From JABDBE01 sp049585795 (lineage in GTDB: Bacteria; Acidobacteriota; Terriglobia; Terriglobales; Acidobacteriaceae), in assembly GCA_049585795.1 (NCBI GenBank), contig JBAVAQ010000026.1, forward strand, positions 1-64,000: a stretch of 64,000 bases of DNA. The letters are read 5' to 3'. Positions within the stretch are counted from its first letter, which is position 1; each line of letters starts with the position of its first letter. Below, in pieces: positions 1 to 8,425 of this stretch. Both the position numbers and the translations under genes were made by a program. The notes beneath the pieces are model-generated. The model was not told where the DNA came from. It was given only the letters and a program-made list of their open reading frames with translations, and did no database searches.

Positions 1-35
1 AACACATCCAACTGCTGCTCGTCTTGTCCACGCAT
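1..35 (-). CDS. Transposase N-terminus, cut by window edge
   Basis: Only twelve codons are in the window, reading MRGQDEQQLDVF from an ATG at 35 toward base 1. A purine-rich AGAAGGA lies 5-7 bases upstream on the same strand and fits a ribosome binding site. The opening resembles DDE transposases of the IS1182/IS5 group, which often begin MRG-x-D-x-x-Q and continue -FSY. This rests on a very short match, so the family is a guess and whether the gene is intact cannot be seen. It faces away from mnmG. Confidence 0.35.
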   Translation of the reverse strand, partial: MRGQDEQQLDV

Positions 36-187
36 ACTTCCTTCTTATCAGGTTGTGCTGTGGAAACAAGAGAGGTTCGTGGTACTCCGCCCGCTTCAAA
101 TCGAGTTTTTCCGCAGCCTGCTAGGGAACACGCGGGGACACTGGCCCCGACGTCCCTTCGGTAGCCTTGTTAGAATAGAAACAACGG

Positions 188-2371
188 ATGGCATTCACCG
201 AACATTTTGACGTCGTTGTCGTCGGAGCTGGCCACGCCGGATGCGAAGCCGCCATGGCGTCTGCCCGCATGGGCTTGAAGACGGCGCTCTACACGCTCAA
301 CGTCGATCTGATTGCGCAGATGTCCTGCAACCCGGCAGTGGGCGGAATTGCCAAGGGACATCTCGTCCGTGAGGTCGACGCGCTCGGCGGCATCATGGGC
401 GAAATCACCGACGCAGTCGGCATTCAGTTCCGCCTGTTGAATACTTCTCGCGGACCGGCCGTCTGGTCGCCCCGCGCCCAATGCGATAAGCAAGCCTACC
501 GGTTGAAAATGCGTGAGGTGCTGGAATCTCAGCCAAATTTGCAGATCAAGCAAGCGGAAGTGGCGGAGCTGATCGTGGAGTCATTGGTTGGCCGTTCGTC
601 GTTGGCAACCCCGGTCGACAGAGAGGGCTTTGCGGACGGCCAACGACCGATGAGCAACGACCGAATCTGCCGGGGTATCAAACTTCGTGACGGCCGCACC
701 GTTGGCGCCAGCGCGATCATCATCACCACTGGCACATTCCTCAACGGACTTATTCACTGCGGCGAGCAGCAATATCCTGCGGGACGCTCCGGCGAACCTG
801 CCGCTGTGCTGCTAGGCGAATCGCTCAAGCAGTTGGGTCTGCGCGGATGCCGCCTCAAGACGGGCACGCCGCCGCGCCTGGACGGCCGCAGCATTGATTG
901 GTCGAAGTTCCAGTTACAACCCGGCGATGCCGATCCGACGCCGTTCAGCTTTCGTACCAAGCGGGTCGCTCATCACGATTCGCAAGTGCCTTGCTACATC
1001 GCGTGGACCACGCCGGAAACCCAGCGCATCATCCGCGAGAACGTGCATCGCTCTCCGATGTACAGCGGCCAGATTCAATCCGTCGGGCCACGCTATTGTC
1101 CATCGATTGAAGACAAGATCGTGAAGTTTCCCGACAAGACCACGCACCAGCTCTTCCTTGAGCCCGAAGGTCTGAACACACACGAAATCTATGTCAACGG
1201 CATGAGCACTTCGCTGCCGGTCGAGGTTCAGTTAGAGATTCTCAAGTCCATCCCTGGGCTTGAATCTGCGGAAATGCTGCGTCCTGGTTACGCCATCGAG
1301 TACGACTCGATCGATCCCACCGAACTCGATCGCACCCTCGAAACCAAAAAGATCGCAGGCTTGTTTCTCGCCGGCCAGATCAACGGCACCAGCGGTTACG
1401 AAGAAGCCGCTTGCCAGGGCCTGATGGCCGGAATCAATGCCGCGCTGAAAGTAAAGAATGAGCCACCCTTTATCCTCGATCGCACCGAGGCCTATACCGC
1501 GATTCTCATCGATGACCTCATCTCGAAGGGCACCAACGAGCCGTATCGCATGTTCACCTCGCGCGCCGAGTTTCGCCTGCATCTGCGTATCGACAACGCC
1601 GACCGCCGCCTGACCCCGCACGGCCGCAGAATCGGATTAATTTCGGATGCCGCATGGGCCGAATACTTGGCCAAGCAGCAACGGCTCGAAACAATAAAAC
1701 AGTTGTTGGAGCAAACCAGGCTCACCAGCGCGTTACTGGAAAAGATCGTGTGGGGACGGGTGCCCTCGCCCGTCCAGGCCGCGCAAAGCTCGGCAGTGAG
1801 AAATTCTTCAACCTTTTGGCATCCCGAGCGGAGTAAGGCTGAGCCGAACGAAGTCGAGGGAGCTGCTGTTGCGCTGGACGTCGCTCACGACCGACGACCG
1901 ACCACCGACGACTTGGCGTCCGCCCTCGGGCAGACCTGTGCCCAATTGCTCAAGCGCCCCGAGATCATAATCGAGAATCTGTCCCCGGTGCTGCGCGAAC
2001 TTGACCCAGAATTTTTCGAACGCGAAGAAATCCGTGCAAATCTGGGTGAATCCGTCGCCGCTCTTTCGTCTGAAGTGAGAAACGAACTCAAGTCGGTTGA
2101 AACCGAAATCAAATACGAAGGCTACCTGCTCCAACAGCAGCGCGCCATCGACCGGCTGAAGAAGGCCGAGCAGCGCGCCATCCCCGACTGGTTCGATTAT
2201 CATTCGGTCAGCGGCCTCTCGCGCGAGATGCAGGAAAAGCTGCTGAAGATAAAGCCGCGTACCCTGGCTCACGCCTCAAGGATTCCCGGAGTAACCCCCG
2301 CAGCAGTATCGTTGGTGCACGTCTACATCGAAATTCAGGCCAAGCGCCGCGAACAAGCCTCCGTCCTGTAG
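188..2371 (+). CDS. mnmG: tRNA uridine-5-carboxymethylaminomethyl enzyme MnmG
   Basis: With MnmE, MnmG installs the cmnm5 group on wobble uridine 34 of several tRNAs in the cytoplasm, using FAD. The FAD-binding loop VVGAGHAGCE is at residues 11-20, and the family motifs MSCNPAVGGIAKGH (45-58) and NGTSGYEEAACQG are intact. At 727 residues it is about 90 longer than usual. The excess is in two blocks: residues 133-160, and residues 521-576 just before the conserved LLKRPEI helix. Both blocks are built from DNA that also occurs as intergenic repeats in this window. The flanking conserved sequence stays in frame on both sides, so the protein is probably functional with surface-loop extensions. 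mnmG often lies beside rsmG; here rsmG is about 12 kb away. Confidence 0.96.
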   Translation: MAFTEHFDVVVVGAGHAGCEAAMASARMGLKTALYTLNVDLIAQMSCNPAVGGIAKGHLVREVDALGGIMGEITDAVGIQFRLLNTSRGPAVWSPRAQCDKQAYRLKMREVLESQPNLQIKQAEVAELIVESLVGRSSLATPVDREGFADGQRPMSNDRICRGIKLRDGRTVGASAIIITTGTFLNGLIHCGEQQYPAGRSGEPAAVLLGESLKQLGLRGCRLKTGTPPRLDGRSIDWSKFQLQPGDADPTPFSFRTKRVAHHDSQVPCYIAWTTPETQRIIRENVHRSPMYSGQIQSVGPRYCPSIEDKIVKFPDKTTHQLFLEPEGLNTHEIYVNGMSTSLPVEVQLEILKSIPGLESAEMLRPGYAIEYDSIDPTELDRTLETKKIAGLFLAGQINGTSGYEEAACQGLMAGINAALKVKNEPPFILDRTEAYTAILIDDLISKGTNEPYRMFTSRAEFRLHLRIDNADRRLTPHGRRIGLISDAAWAEYLAKQQRLETIKQLLEQTRLTSALLEKIVWGRVPSPVQAAQSSAVRNSSTFWHPERSKAEPNEVEGAAVALDVAHDRRPTTDDLASALGQTCAQLLKRPEIIIENLSPVLRELDPEFFEREEIRANLGESVAALSSEVRNELKSVETEIKYEGYLLQQQRAIDRLKKAEQRAIPDWFDYHSVSGLSREMQEKLLKIKPRTLAHASRIPGVTPAAVSLVHVYIEIQAKRREQASVL
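584..667 (+). repeat. Repeat-derived in-frame segment 1 in mnmG
   Basis: The DNA contains inverted blocks: GTTGGCCGTTCGTCGTTGG on the left and GGCCAACGACCGATGAGC on the right. These resemble the CCAACGAC/GAACGACC arrays found between genes near 11.4 kb, 48.0 kb and 48.2 kb. It encodes about 28 residues (roughly 133-160) that other MnmG proteins lack. The boundaries are approximate. Confidence 0.5.
1750..1794. repeat. Palindromic repeat copy inside mnmG
   Basis: This begins GTGGGGACGGGTGCCC and continues through CTCGCCCGTCC to GCGCAAAGCTCGGC. It has the same two-hairpin layout as the intergenic copies near 12.4 and 25.7 kb, with compensating changes in the first stem (GGACGGG/CCCGTCC). It is translated in frame as part of the second MnmG extension. 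Confidence 0.6.
1815..1920. repeat. Further repeat-like DNA inside mnmG
   Basis: Directly after the palindromic copy the frame reads HPERSKAEPNEVEG, a peptide typical of translated acidobacterial interspersed repeats (recognised from general knowledge). The DNA then runs into an array-like CACGACCGACGACCGACC stretch that resembles the short intergenic arrays. Together with the palindrome it accounts for the roughly 55-residue extension at residues 521-576. Confidence 0.5.
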
Positions 2372-2460
2372 TTGCGTGCGGACAGCGCTCCGGGCTATTC
2401 GGGCGAGCAAAGCTCAGCAGCGGCCTCGATGTCCGAAAACCGCCAATCTTTTTCTTTCCG

Positions 2461-2979
2461 ATGATCTATTCTGTGCAAGCTCAGAGAAAAATGATCCGCC
2501 GCTATACCCAAATCGAAAGCCCGCTCGGACCCTTGCTCTTGGTTGCCGACGACGCCGGCCTACGCGAAATCCTTTTCGTGAAGGGAAGACATCAGGCGGA
2601 ACCAGAATCTTCGTGGATTGAGGATAAGGCCCCGTTTGTCGAAACCATCCGCCAGCTCCAGGCTTATTTCGCCGGAGAGCTGGAAAACTTCATCCTGGAA
2701 CTCGCGCCCGAGGGCACGCCGTTCCAACTCGAAGTGTGGCGTCGCCTCTGCGACATTCCTTACGGCGAGACAATTTCTTACGGCGAATTGGCTGGCCGAA
2801 TTGGAAATCCCAAAGCTTCCCGCGCCGTTGGCCTTGCCAATGGCTCCAATCCGATTCCGATCGTGATCCCGTGCCATCGGGTCATCGGCAGCAATGGTAA
2901 GCTCACGGGATACGGCGGCGGCTTGCCCATCAAAGAAAAACTGCTCGCCTTGGAACGCCGTCAGTTACGTCTGCTTTGA
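2461..2979 (+). CDS. ogt: Methylated-DNA-protein cysteine methyltransferase
   Basis: This suicide enzyme removes O6-alkyl groups from guanine by moving them to its own cysteine. The C-terminal DNA-binding domain carries the active-site motif IPCHRVIG, with the nucleophile near Cys138, followed by the usual GYGGGLPIKEKLLALE. The N-terminal part has the short ribonuclease-like domain (SPLGPLLLVADDAGL). A second in-frame ATG at 2491 gives MIRRYTQ and may be the true start. The gene follows mnmG by 89 bases in the same direction and overlaps nothing real downstream. Confidence 0.93.
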   Translation: MIYSVQAQRKMIRRYTQIESPLGPLLLVADDAGLREILFVKGRHQAEPESSWIEDKAPFVETIRQLQAYFAGELENFILELAPEGTPFQLEVWRRLCDIPYGETISYGELAGRIGNPKASRAVGLANGSNPIPIVIPCHRVIGSNGKLTGYGGGLPIKEKLLALERRQLRLL

Positions 2980-3083
2980 TCCGCTATTCGCAGGACTCCA
3001 GAACTAGAGCGCCTGATCTGCTCGGAAACCCAGTTAGGATAAAATACCAATTAGTTTTCAAACTCAGCGAGGATCCCGGCTTA

Positions 3084-3497
3084 ATGCGGTACGTCTTGGT
3101 TTCTTTGACACTTCTTGGCTTCATTGCATCTGGTCTCGCGCTCCGGGAACACTACCGGACGGATTCGTCTCCCTGCAGCATTAACGAGCGCTGGGATTGC
3201 GGCATTGTCAACCACAGCCCGTTCGCGGTGCTGGCAGGGATCCCGGTCGCGGTCATTGGCATGCTCGGGTATGTCTTGTTGGCTGCGCTTGCTCTGAAAC
3301 GCGCTTACCGGCTCTTTCTTGCCGCAGCCTTGGTGGGCCTGTCATTTTCTCTTTACCTGGCGCAGGTGGAAGCTCACATCCTCGGAGTGTGGTGCATCTA
3401 TTGTGTTGCCTCGCTCGTGGTGATTTCTTTGCTAACCCTGTTGAGCCTTGGAAGGGTTGTGCTTTCGCGCGCCCGTGGCGCGGATGCGGTACATTAA
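3084..3497 (+). CDS. VKOR-family membrane oxidoreductase
   Basis: Vitamin K epoxide reductase homologues reoxidise periplasmic DsbA-type thiol oxidases and pass electrons to quinone. The 137-residue product has four hydrophobic segments, a loop cysteine pair (CSINERWDCG) and the redox motif WCIYC in the last membrane helix. The ATG at 3084 was chosen because GAGGA sits about 10 bases upstream and the protein then opens directly with a membrane helix. The open frame extends back to 2976, but that part is not membrane-like. The next gene, 24 bases downstream, encodes a DsbA-like thioredoxin, the expected partner. Confidence 0.85.
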   Translation: MRYVLVSLTLLGFIASGLALREHYRTDSSPCSINERWDCGIVNHSPFAVLAGIPVAVIGMLGYVLLAALALKRAYRLFLAAALVGLSFSLYLAQVEAHILGVWCIYCVASLVVISLLTLLSLGRVVLSRARGADAVH

Positions 3498-3521
3498 TTA
3501 AGGAAGGCACGCATCGTAATT

Positions 3522-4112
3522 ATGAAAAGAACCCTGGGTATATTTGCGTTGTCCGTTGTTATTTTTGCTTCCGTGGCCTTGGCACAGGACTCGGTCAACC
3601 CGGCTCTGCGTCCGCCCAAAGGCGCGCAGATTGCGATCGTCGTCTTTGAAGACTTGCAGTGTCCGCAGTGCCGGCGGCAGGCTCCGCTGGTCGCGCAAGC
3701 GGCCAAAACTTATAAGATTCCCGTCATCCGCCATGACTTTCCGCTGCCCATGCACAACTGGTCCTTTCAGGCAGCGGTCATCGCCCACTACTTCGACAGC
3801 CGCTCGCGCGAGCTCGGGTTAGAGTTCCGCGACTACATCTTCGAACACCAGCCAGAAATCTTCCCCACCAATCTGCGCCAGTTCGCCGAGAAGTTTGCCG
3901 CGGAACACAAAGTGGATTTGCCTTTCGTGGTCGATCCCCAGGGAAAGTTTGCAGCGGAAGTCAAAGCCGAACAAGATCTAGGCAGAGCGCTCCAACTGGA
4001 GCACACGCCGACCATTTACGTGGTGAGCAACTCCAAGAGTCACCCCTTTGTTGAAGTGAAGGAGCCGAGCGATCAGCTTTTTCAAACCATCGATGCCATG
4101 AAGGCAGAGTAG
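3522..4112 (+). CDS. DsbA-like periplasmic thiol oxidoreductase
   Basis: This is a thioredoxin-fold protein with an N-terminal signal peptide (residues 1 to about 21, ending at ALAQ). The active-site motif CPQC follows VVFEDLQ near residue 45, and a helical insertion and C-terminal thioredoxin half follow (EHTPTIYVVSN). It probably forms disulfides in exported proteins and is recycled by the VKOR protein encoded just upstream. The two make a compact two-gene oxidative-folding unit in place of DsbA/DsbB. Whether it acts as an oxidase or isomerase cannot be told from sequence; the CPxC form and the VKOR neighbour favour oxidase. Confidence 0.85.
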   Translation: MKRTLGIFALSVVIFASVALAQDSVNPALRPPKGAQIAIVVFEDLQCPQCRRQAPLVAQAAKTYKIPVIRHDFPLPMHNWSFQAAVIAHYFDSRSRELGLEFRDYIFEHQPEIFPTNLRQFAEKFAAEHKVDLPFVVDPQGKFAAEVKAEQDLGRALQLEHTPTIYVVSNSKSHPFVEVKEPSDQLFQTIDAMKAE

Positions 4113-4139
4113 TATTCGTTCACTAAAAGAAGTATTTTT

Positions 4140-4367
4140 ATGGCGCTGAGCTTTGCCAAAGACGTTCGCCCACTGTTCCGCGAAACGCCGGACGTGGACA
4201 CAATGAAAGAGTTTGGCCTCGATCTTTCTTCATTCGCCGACGTGAAGGCGCAGGCCCAGGAAATTTACAAAAGAGTTCTTGATGGCAGCATGCCCTGCGA
4301 CGATCCTTGGCCAAAGGATCAGGTTGCCCGGTTCAAGCAGTGGATGGACGAAGGGATGGCGGCCTAG
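4140..4367 (+). CDS. Small conserved hypothetical protein
   Basis: The product is 75 residues, soluble, with no signal peptide. It opens MALSFAKDVRPLFRE and ends with MPCDDPWP then a helix QVARFKQWMDEGM. I cannot name the family, although this style (DVRPLFR ... MPCD ... WPxxQVxxFxxWMxEG) looks like a widespread short domain. It has one cysteine only, so it is not an obvious redox protein despite following the DsbA-like gene by 27 bases. Its stop is 15 bases from the stop of the opposing gene. Confidence 0.65.
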   Translation: MALSFAKDVRPLFRETPDVDTMKEFGLDLSSFADVKAQAQEIYKRVLDGSMPCDDPWPKDQVARFKQWMDEGMAA

Positions 4368-4381
4368 AGCAGCACGTTTCT

Positions 4382-5038
4382 TCAGCCTCTTTCGAAAGCG
4401 TGTTTCTGCTCCAGCTCTTCGAGCGCAAAGCGCATAGCGGCTTCAAACTTCGCAGCTTGATCCATCAAGGAAGCATTGGCGGTGGCCCACTCCCCGTCAA
4501 GCTGGATCAACCCCTGGGCCGCGACCTCTTTGGCAATCTCCAAAACATGCTGCGCCGAAGTCTGAACGTACAGTGCCTCTGCCGGATCCCCGACCCAAAC
4601 CTTCCCGTCCACCAACCGGGTCTGCCAGTAGATCTTTCGCGACAGCAGCAAGGCTATGTCTTCGTCGCTGGCTTTGCCGAAGATCCACTTACTGTGCTTG
4701 AAATCGTAGTGGCGGCTCGAAAACTGCACCGGGACCAGCTTGCCCGACTTCACGAACTCCAGTTGCCGGCGGTCAACTTCCTTGCGTAATGCGTTAATGA
4801 CGGGATCCTGTACGTCCCTTGGTTCAAGCGACGGCAAGACTTCGCGCACCGTCGCGGAAAGATTTACCGCGACCGGCGCGTGCAACCCCGAGGAGTTTTC
4901 CAGCCGGATGTCGCCATGCAGAAAGAAAAAATCTGCTCCCGAAGTAGATTTACGAAAAGGCCATTGCAGATCAAACGAAAGCGGCAGCCCAGTCAGGGTC
5001 ACATAGATCTTCTTCTGTTCGTTCCCGGCTGTGCTCAT
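4382..5038 (-). CDS. Conserved hypothetical cytosolic protein
   Basis: About 218 residues with no signal peptide or membrane helix. The N-terminal part looks beta-rich (YVTLTGLPLSFDLQWPF, then DIRLENSSGL), and the C-terminal part is helical and acidic. An ATG at 5038 is used here; a TTG at 5056 would add six residues. I do not recognise the family. The gene is convergent with the small gene ending at 4367. Confidence 0.6.
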   Translation of the reverse strand: MSTAGNEQKKIYVTLTGLPLSFDLQWPFRKSTSGADFFFLHGDIRLENSSGLHAPVAVNLSATVREVLPSLEPRDVQDPVINALRKEVDRRQLEFVKSGKLVPVQFSSRHYDFKHSKWIFGKASDEDIALLLSRKIYWQTRLVDGKVWVGDPAEALYVQTSAQHVLEIAKEVAAQGLIQLDGEWATANASLMDQAAKFEAAMRFALEELEQKHAFERG

Positions 5039-5170
5039 GTCCGCGTTCTCACTCAAGTGAATTTCGTCGATATTCTACCCTGAGCCTGCCCGGCGAAGAC
5101 AAAAAGTAAGACAAATCCGCCTTCTCATCCCACTCTTACTATCTTGATTCGTGACTGATGAGATGTTGCC

Positions 5171-5200
5171 AAGAAAGAAAGGCGGCCCGAAGGTCGCCTT
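5171..5200 (-). terminator. Intrinsic terminator after the receiver-like gene
   Basis: On the minus strand AAGGCGACC-TTCG-GGCCGCCTT forms a nine-pair hairpin (one G-T pair) capped by a UUCG-type loop and followed by TTCTTTCTT. It lies 40 bases past the stop of the gene at 5240-5650. Confidence 0.6.
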
Positions 5201-5239
5201 ACTGAGAGCTGATAACAGAGAACAGAGAACTGACGATCA

Positions 5240-5650
5240 TTACTTTCCGGCCGCCGCACCTTTGGCCAGCCCGGTCGAGGCCATCTCGCCATTCGCGGTC
5301 AGGGCAGCAATCTTCGCCACCACGTCCGCCATGCTCCTCCCGGTGTCGGTATTCGCATCCACCGCGGGATGCCCCTCCCCATCGGTGTGCATGACCAGAA
5401 CGCGGGTGGCCGCCTGGGCCTTCTTGATCACATAAGGCAGATGATGGCGATCGTTCCTGGTCAACGTAGGACCCAGAATCACCAAATCGAACATCCCGCG
5501 GCGCACCGCCTCGTCAACCCCCTTGCGGCCCACCGCCGTCTCTACTTGATGGCCCGCGTTTTGGATGGAAACCGCCTGTGAGGCAACTACTTCTGCGTCG
5601 CCCTCACCGTAAAGAATCTTAAGCTGAATTGACTTCTCACCCTTTGCCAT
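5240..5650 (-). CDS. Receiver-like protein lacking the phospho-Asp
   Basis: The 136-residue product folds like a CheY receiver by sequence pattern: strand KILYGEGD, helix, then FDLVILGPTLTRND, then TRVLVMHTDG. In a true receiver the strand FDLVILD supplies the phosphorylated aspartate; here that position is glycine (ILGPT). The acidic pair after strand 1 is also altered (GEGD). It is therefore probably a pseudo-receiver that binds a partner without phosphorylation. The ATG at 5650 is preferred over the longer open frame because the extra 28 residues are not receiver-like. A terminator follows. Confidence 0.65.
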   Translation of the reverse strand: MAKGEKSIQLKILYGEGDAEVVASQAVSIQNAGHQVETAVGRKGVDEAVRRGMFDLVILGPTLTRNDRHHLPYVIKKAQAATRVLVMHTDGEGHPAVDANTDTGRSMADVVAKIAALTANGEMASTGLAKGAAAGK

Positions 5651-5918
5651 AATGTGATTAGAGCCAGCCTTTCTTGCCGCTGAGCTCTCACGGTAGCAAT
5701 CCCGGGACGATAAGAGAACGTCACCGAAGACCAATCCTAGATAGGAAAATGCGCCGTTCGTGTCTGACCAACCGTGTCATGAAGTTGCCCGCTTGATCCC
5801 GCATTCCTGAAGAGCTCGCTCCACGATGGATTTTTCCTGCAAGTTGCGGTTCGGTGGAAGTACAATGAACCGGCGTTGCTGTCGATTCAAAAAAGTCTAG
5901 TCCACGGAGGAGCATTTC

Positions 5919-6425
5919 ATGCGTGTGCTAGCCGTCTGCTTCGTCTTGATTGTGCAGTCTCTTCTGGCCACGGCCGCTCAGCAAAAAGATGCGACTGACC
6001 AAACTGCAACCGCAAGTTGCGATTTTGCCGATGGCCAAGAAGTCAGTGTGGAATACAACAACTCTGTGATGGGCGAGAAAGATCAGCCTCGTAATGGAAA
6101 AGTGTGGCTGCCAGCGGGTTCTCCTCTGACTCTTTTCACCCAGGTTCCGCTCACTCTGAATCACGTAGAGCTCGCCGTGGGCGCCTACAGCATTTACGTC
6201 ATCCCCAATAAAAAAGAGTGGACACTGATCGTCAGCCGGAACGTTAGCAGCCCGAAAACCTACGACGAGAAACTGGACCTGGTACGCGCTCCCATGGAAA
6301 TCGGCGGAGTCGACTCACCGCCCAAACAACTGCAAGTATCCTTCGCCCACTCCGCGCCCAAGGTATGCAGTATCCGCTTGTACTACGGAACCACCGGAGC
6401 CTTCGTGGAGTTCAACGAGAAGTAG
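5919..6425 (+). CDS. DUF2911 family exported protein
   Basis: The 168-residue protein has a signal peptide (to about residue 20) and the DUF2911 signature region around VGAYSIYVIPNKKEWTLIVS. The family is beta-rich, found in Acidobacteriota and Bacteroidota, and has no assigned role. A good ribosome binding site, GGAGGA, lies 9 bases before the ATG. The gene stands alone between two minus-strand genes. Confidence 0.8.
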   Translation: MRVLAVCFVLIVQSLLATAAQQKDATDQTATASCDFADGQEVSVEYNNSVMGEKDQPRNGKVWLPAGSPLTLFTQVPLTLNHVELAVGAYSIYVIPNKKEWTLIVSRNVSSPKTYDEKLDLVRAPMEIGGVDSPPKQLQVSFAHSAPKVCSIRLYYGTTGAFVEFNEK

Positions 6426-6523
6426 ACTTAAGCCGCGATGCGCCGCAAGAATACCGGCGATACGCGCCGCGGGATAGACTGGTGAAATCGATGAGCCCCA
6501 GCGGGGTGAAAAACACAACCTAA

Positions 6524-7270
6524 CTACGTTCCCAGCCGCGCCAAGGCCTCCCGCACCACCCCCGCATCGGTTACCTGAAAACGATCCTCCGCCGGATACA
6601 GAGCCCCGCCGAACGTAATTCCCGGCCGCGCCCGCGTCGAACTATCCGATGCCGTCCCCCACGCTGTCAAATGCACCTGCCGGCACGCGGTCCGCTCAAC
6701 AACTTCTTTCAAGTTCCAAACCTGAATCCCGCCGCCCGGCAGGATCTCAATCCGATCGCGTGCCCGCTCAATCAGCTTCTTGATCAACCCCACTCCCTCG
6801 GGCACGCTGTCTTTTTGTCCGCTGGTAAGAACGCGCGTAATTCCCAATTCCACCAGTTGCTCCAGCGCCTCAAATGGATCGGGAGTCACATCGAACGCCC
6901 GATGAAACACCACCTGCCGCGTCCCAATCAACTGCCGAATCCGCCTGCATCGCGCGACATCCACTCCTCCATCCGCCTGCAAAATGCCAAACACCACACC
7001 GTCCGCACCGTTCTTAACCGCAGCCTCAGCGTCGCGTTCCATCGTAGCCATCTCCGCCTCCGAATACGCAAACCCTCCGCCGCGTGGACGAACCATCACC
7101 ATGACTGGAATCTTCACTCGTCGTTTCGCCTCCAGGATCGTCCCGAGCGAAGGCGTCAACCCGCCAAGAAGAAGCGCGGAGCAAAGTTCCACCCGGTCTG
7201 CCCCACCCTTTTCCGCTTGAATCGCATCATCGATCCCTCCACAACAAATTTCCAGCAGAACATGCGCCAT
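6524..7270 (-). CDS. cutC: CutC family protein
   Basis: This is a TIM-barrel protein of the CutC family, named for copper tolerance in E. coli although its biochemical role is unsettled. Family landmarks are present: LLEICCGGIDDAIQAEKGG at the start, DRVELCSALLLGGLTPS, VMVRPRGGGF, and the C-terminal LPGGGIQVWN. Length (248) is normal. It diverges from the BNR-repeat gene, whose start is 85 bases away. Copper genes elsewhere in the window (26.6-29.9 kb) are not adjacent. Confidence 0.92.
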   Translation of the reverse strand: MAHVLLEICCGGIDDAIQAEKGGADRVELCSALLLGGLTPSLGTILEAKRRVKIPVMVMVRPRGGGFAYSEAEMATMERDAEAAVKNGADGVVFGILQADGGVDVARCRRIRQLIGTRQVVFHRAFDVTPDPFEALEQLVELGITRVLTSGQKDSVPEGVGLIKKLIERARDRIEILPGGGIQVWNLKEVVERTACRQVHLTAWGTASDSSTRARPGITFGGALYPAEDRFQVTDAGVVREALARLGT

Positions 7271-7354
7271 GCGCTTCCCCCCCGTCGCTCAGAATATCGG
7301 CCCAAGCGCGTAAATCATACAGACCAAATCTGCAACTTCTGGCACAATCATCGC

Positions 7355-8425
7355 ATGCGCGCTCTTTTGCTTTCTCTTCTTCTCACCGTCACTCTTCTCG
7401 CGCAGAACCCCACCATTCAGAAATCCAACACCACGGAAAATCTGCGCGGCATCAGCGTGCTTGCGAACCATGTCGCCTGGGCCAGTGGTACTCACGGAAC
7501 TTATCTCCGCACGACGGACGGCGGAAATTCCTGGCACGTTGCTCAGGTTCTCGGCGCCGACGCCCTCGACTTCCGCGATGTGGAAGCCTTCAGCGCCGAT
7601 CTCGCCTACCTGCTCAGCGCCGGACCCGGCGAGCAGTCGCGCATCTACAAAACTACCGACGCCGGCAAAACCTGGACTCTGCAATTCACCAACAAGAATC
7701 CCCAAGGATTCTTCGACTGCATGGCTTTCTGGGATCCCAATCACGGCATCGCGGTCGGTGATCCTGTCCCTGACCATTCTGGCAAGCTGCGATTCGAATT
7801 GATTTCAACCGAAGACGGCGGCAAAACGTGGACCCCGCTGCCACCCGATTCGCTCCCACCTGCCATCGAAGGCGAAGGCGCATTCGCCGCCAGCGGGACT
7901 TGCATCACCGTCCAAGGGACCACCCACGTCTGGTTCGCCACCGGAGGAAAAGCCGCGCGCGTTTTCCGTTCAACCAACGCTGGCAAAACCTGGACCGTCG
8001 CCGAAACGCCGATCACACACGGACAAGACTCGACCGGCATTTTCTCCATCGCCTTCCGCGACGCGATGCATGGGGTGATCGCGGGTGGAGATTACAAACA
8101 TCCCGAGCAAAACGGCCCCAACCTTGCTTTCAGCAACGACGGCGGTCTCACCTGGACTCGGTCGCCGGTTTCGCCGCAAAGATACTTTTCCGCCGTCGCC
8201 TTTGCCAAACCAAATTCGGACAGCGCGGCCATCGTGGTTGTGGGATCGTCCGGATCCGCCTACGAGGACGACATCGCGAAAACCTCGGGACAGAAAACGT
8301 CACCCCAGAAAACATCACTCCATAAAACTTGGGACTGGAATTTGAACGCCGTAAGCGTAGGCCCAACCGAAATCATCGCGGTAGGCCCCAAAGGCCTGAT
8401 CGTCAACGTTCCACCCGCCCGCTGA
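7355..8425 (+). CDS. Secreted BNR/Ycf48-like beta-propeller protein
   Basis: The true start is the ATG at 7355, which opens a signal peptide (MRALLLSLLLTVTLLAQ). The in-frame extension back to 6671 is only the antisense shadow of cutC. The mature part carries at least five propeller turns marked TTDGGNSW, TTDAGKTW, STEDGGKTW, STNAGKTW and SNDGGLTW, typical of YCF48/photosystem II assembly-like and sialidase-type propellers. It has 356 residues. Its role in a non-phototroph is unknown; such proteins are common secreted propellers in Acidobacteriota. Confidence 0.85.
   Translation: MRALLLSLLLTVTLLAQNPTIQKSNTTENLRGISVLANHVAWASGTHGTYLRTTDGGNSWHVAQVLGADALDFRDVEAFSADLAYLLSAGPGEQSRIYKTTDAGKTWTLQFTNKNPQGFFDCMAFWDPNHGIAVGDPVPDHSGKLRFELISTEDGGKTWTPLPPDSLPPAIEGEGAFAASGTCITVQGTTHVWFATGGKAARVFRSTNAGKTWTVAETPITHGQDSTGIFSIAFRDAMHGVIAGGDYKHPEQNGPNLAFSNDGGLTWTRSPVSPQRYFSAVAFAKPNSDSAAIVVVGSSGSAYEDDIAKTSGQKTSPQKTSLHKTWDWNLNAVSVGPTEIIAVGPKGLIVNVPPAR

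Noticed and set aside
6671..7354. In-frame N-terminal extension of 228 residues to the BNR-propeller protein
   Set aside because: It is antisense to cutC, has an odd His/Asn-rich composition, and would bury a good signal peptide beginning at 7355.
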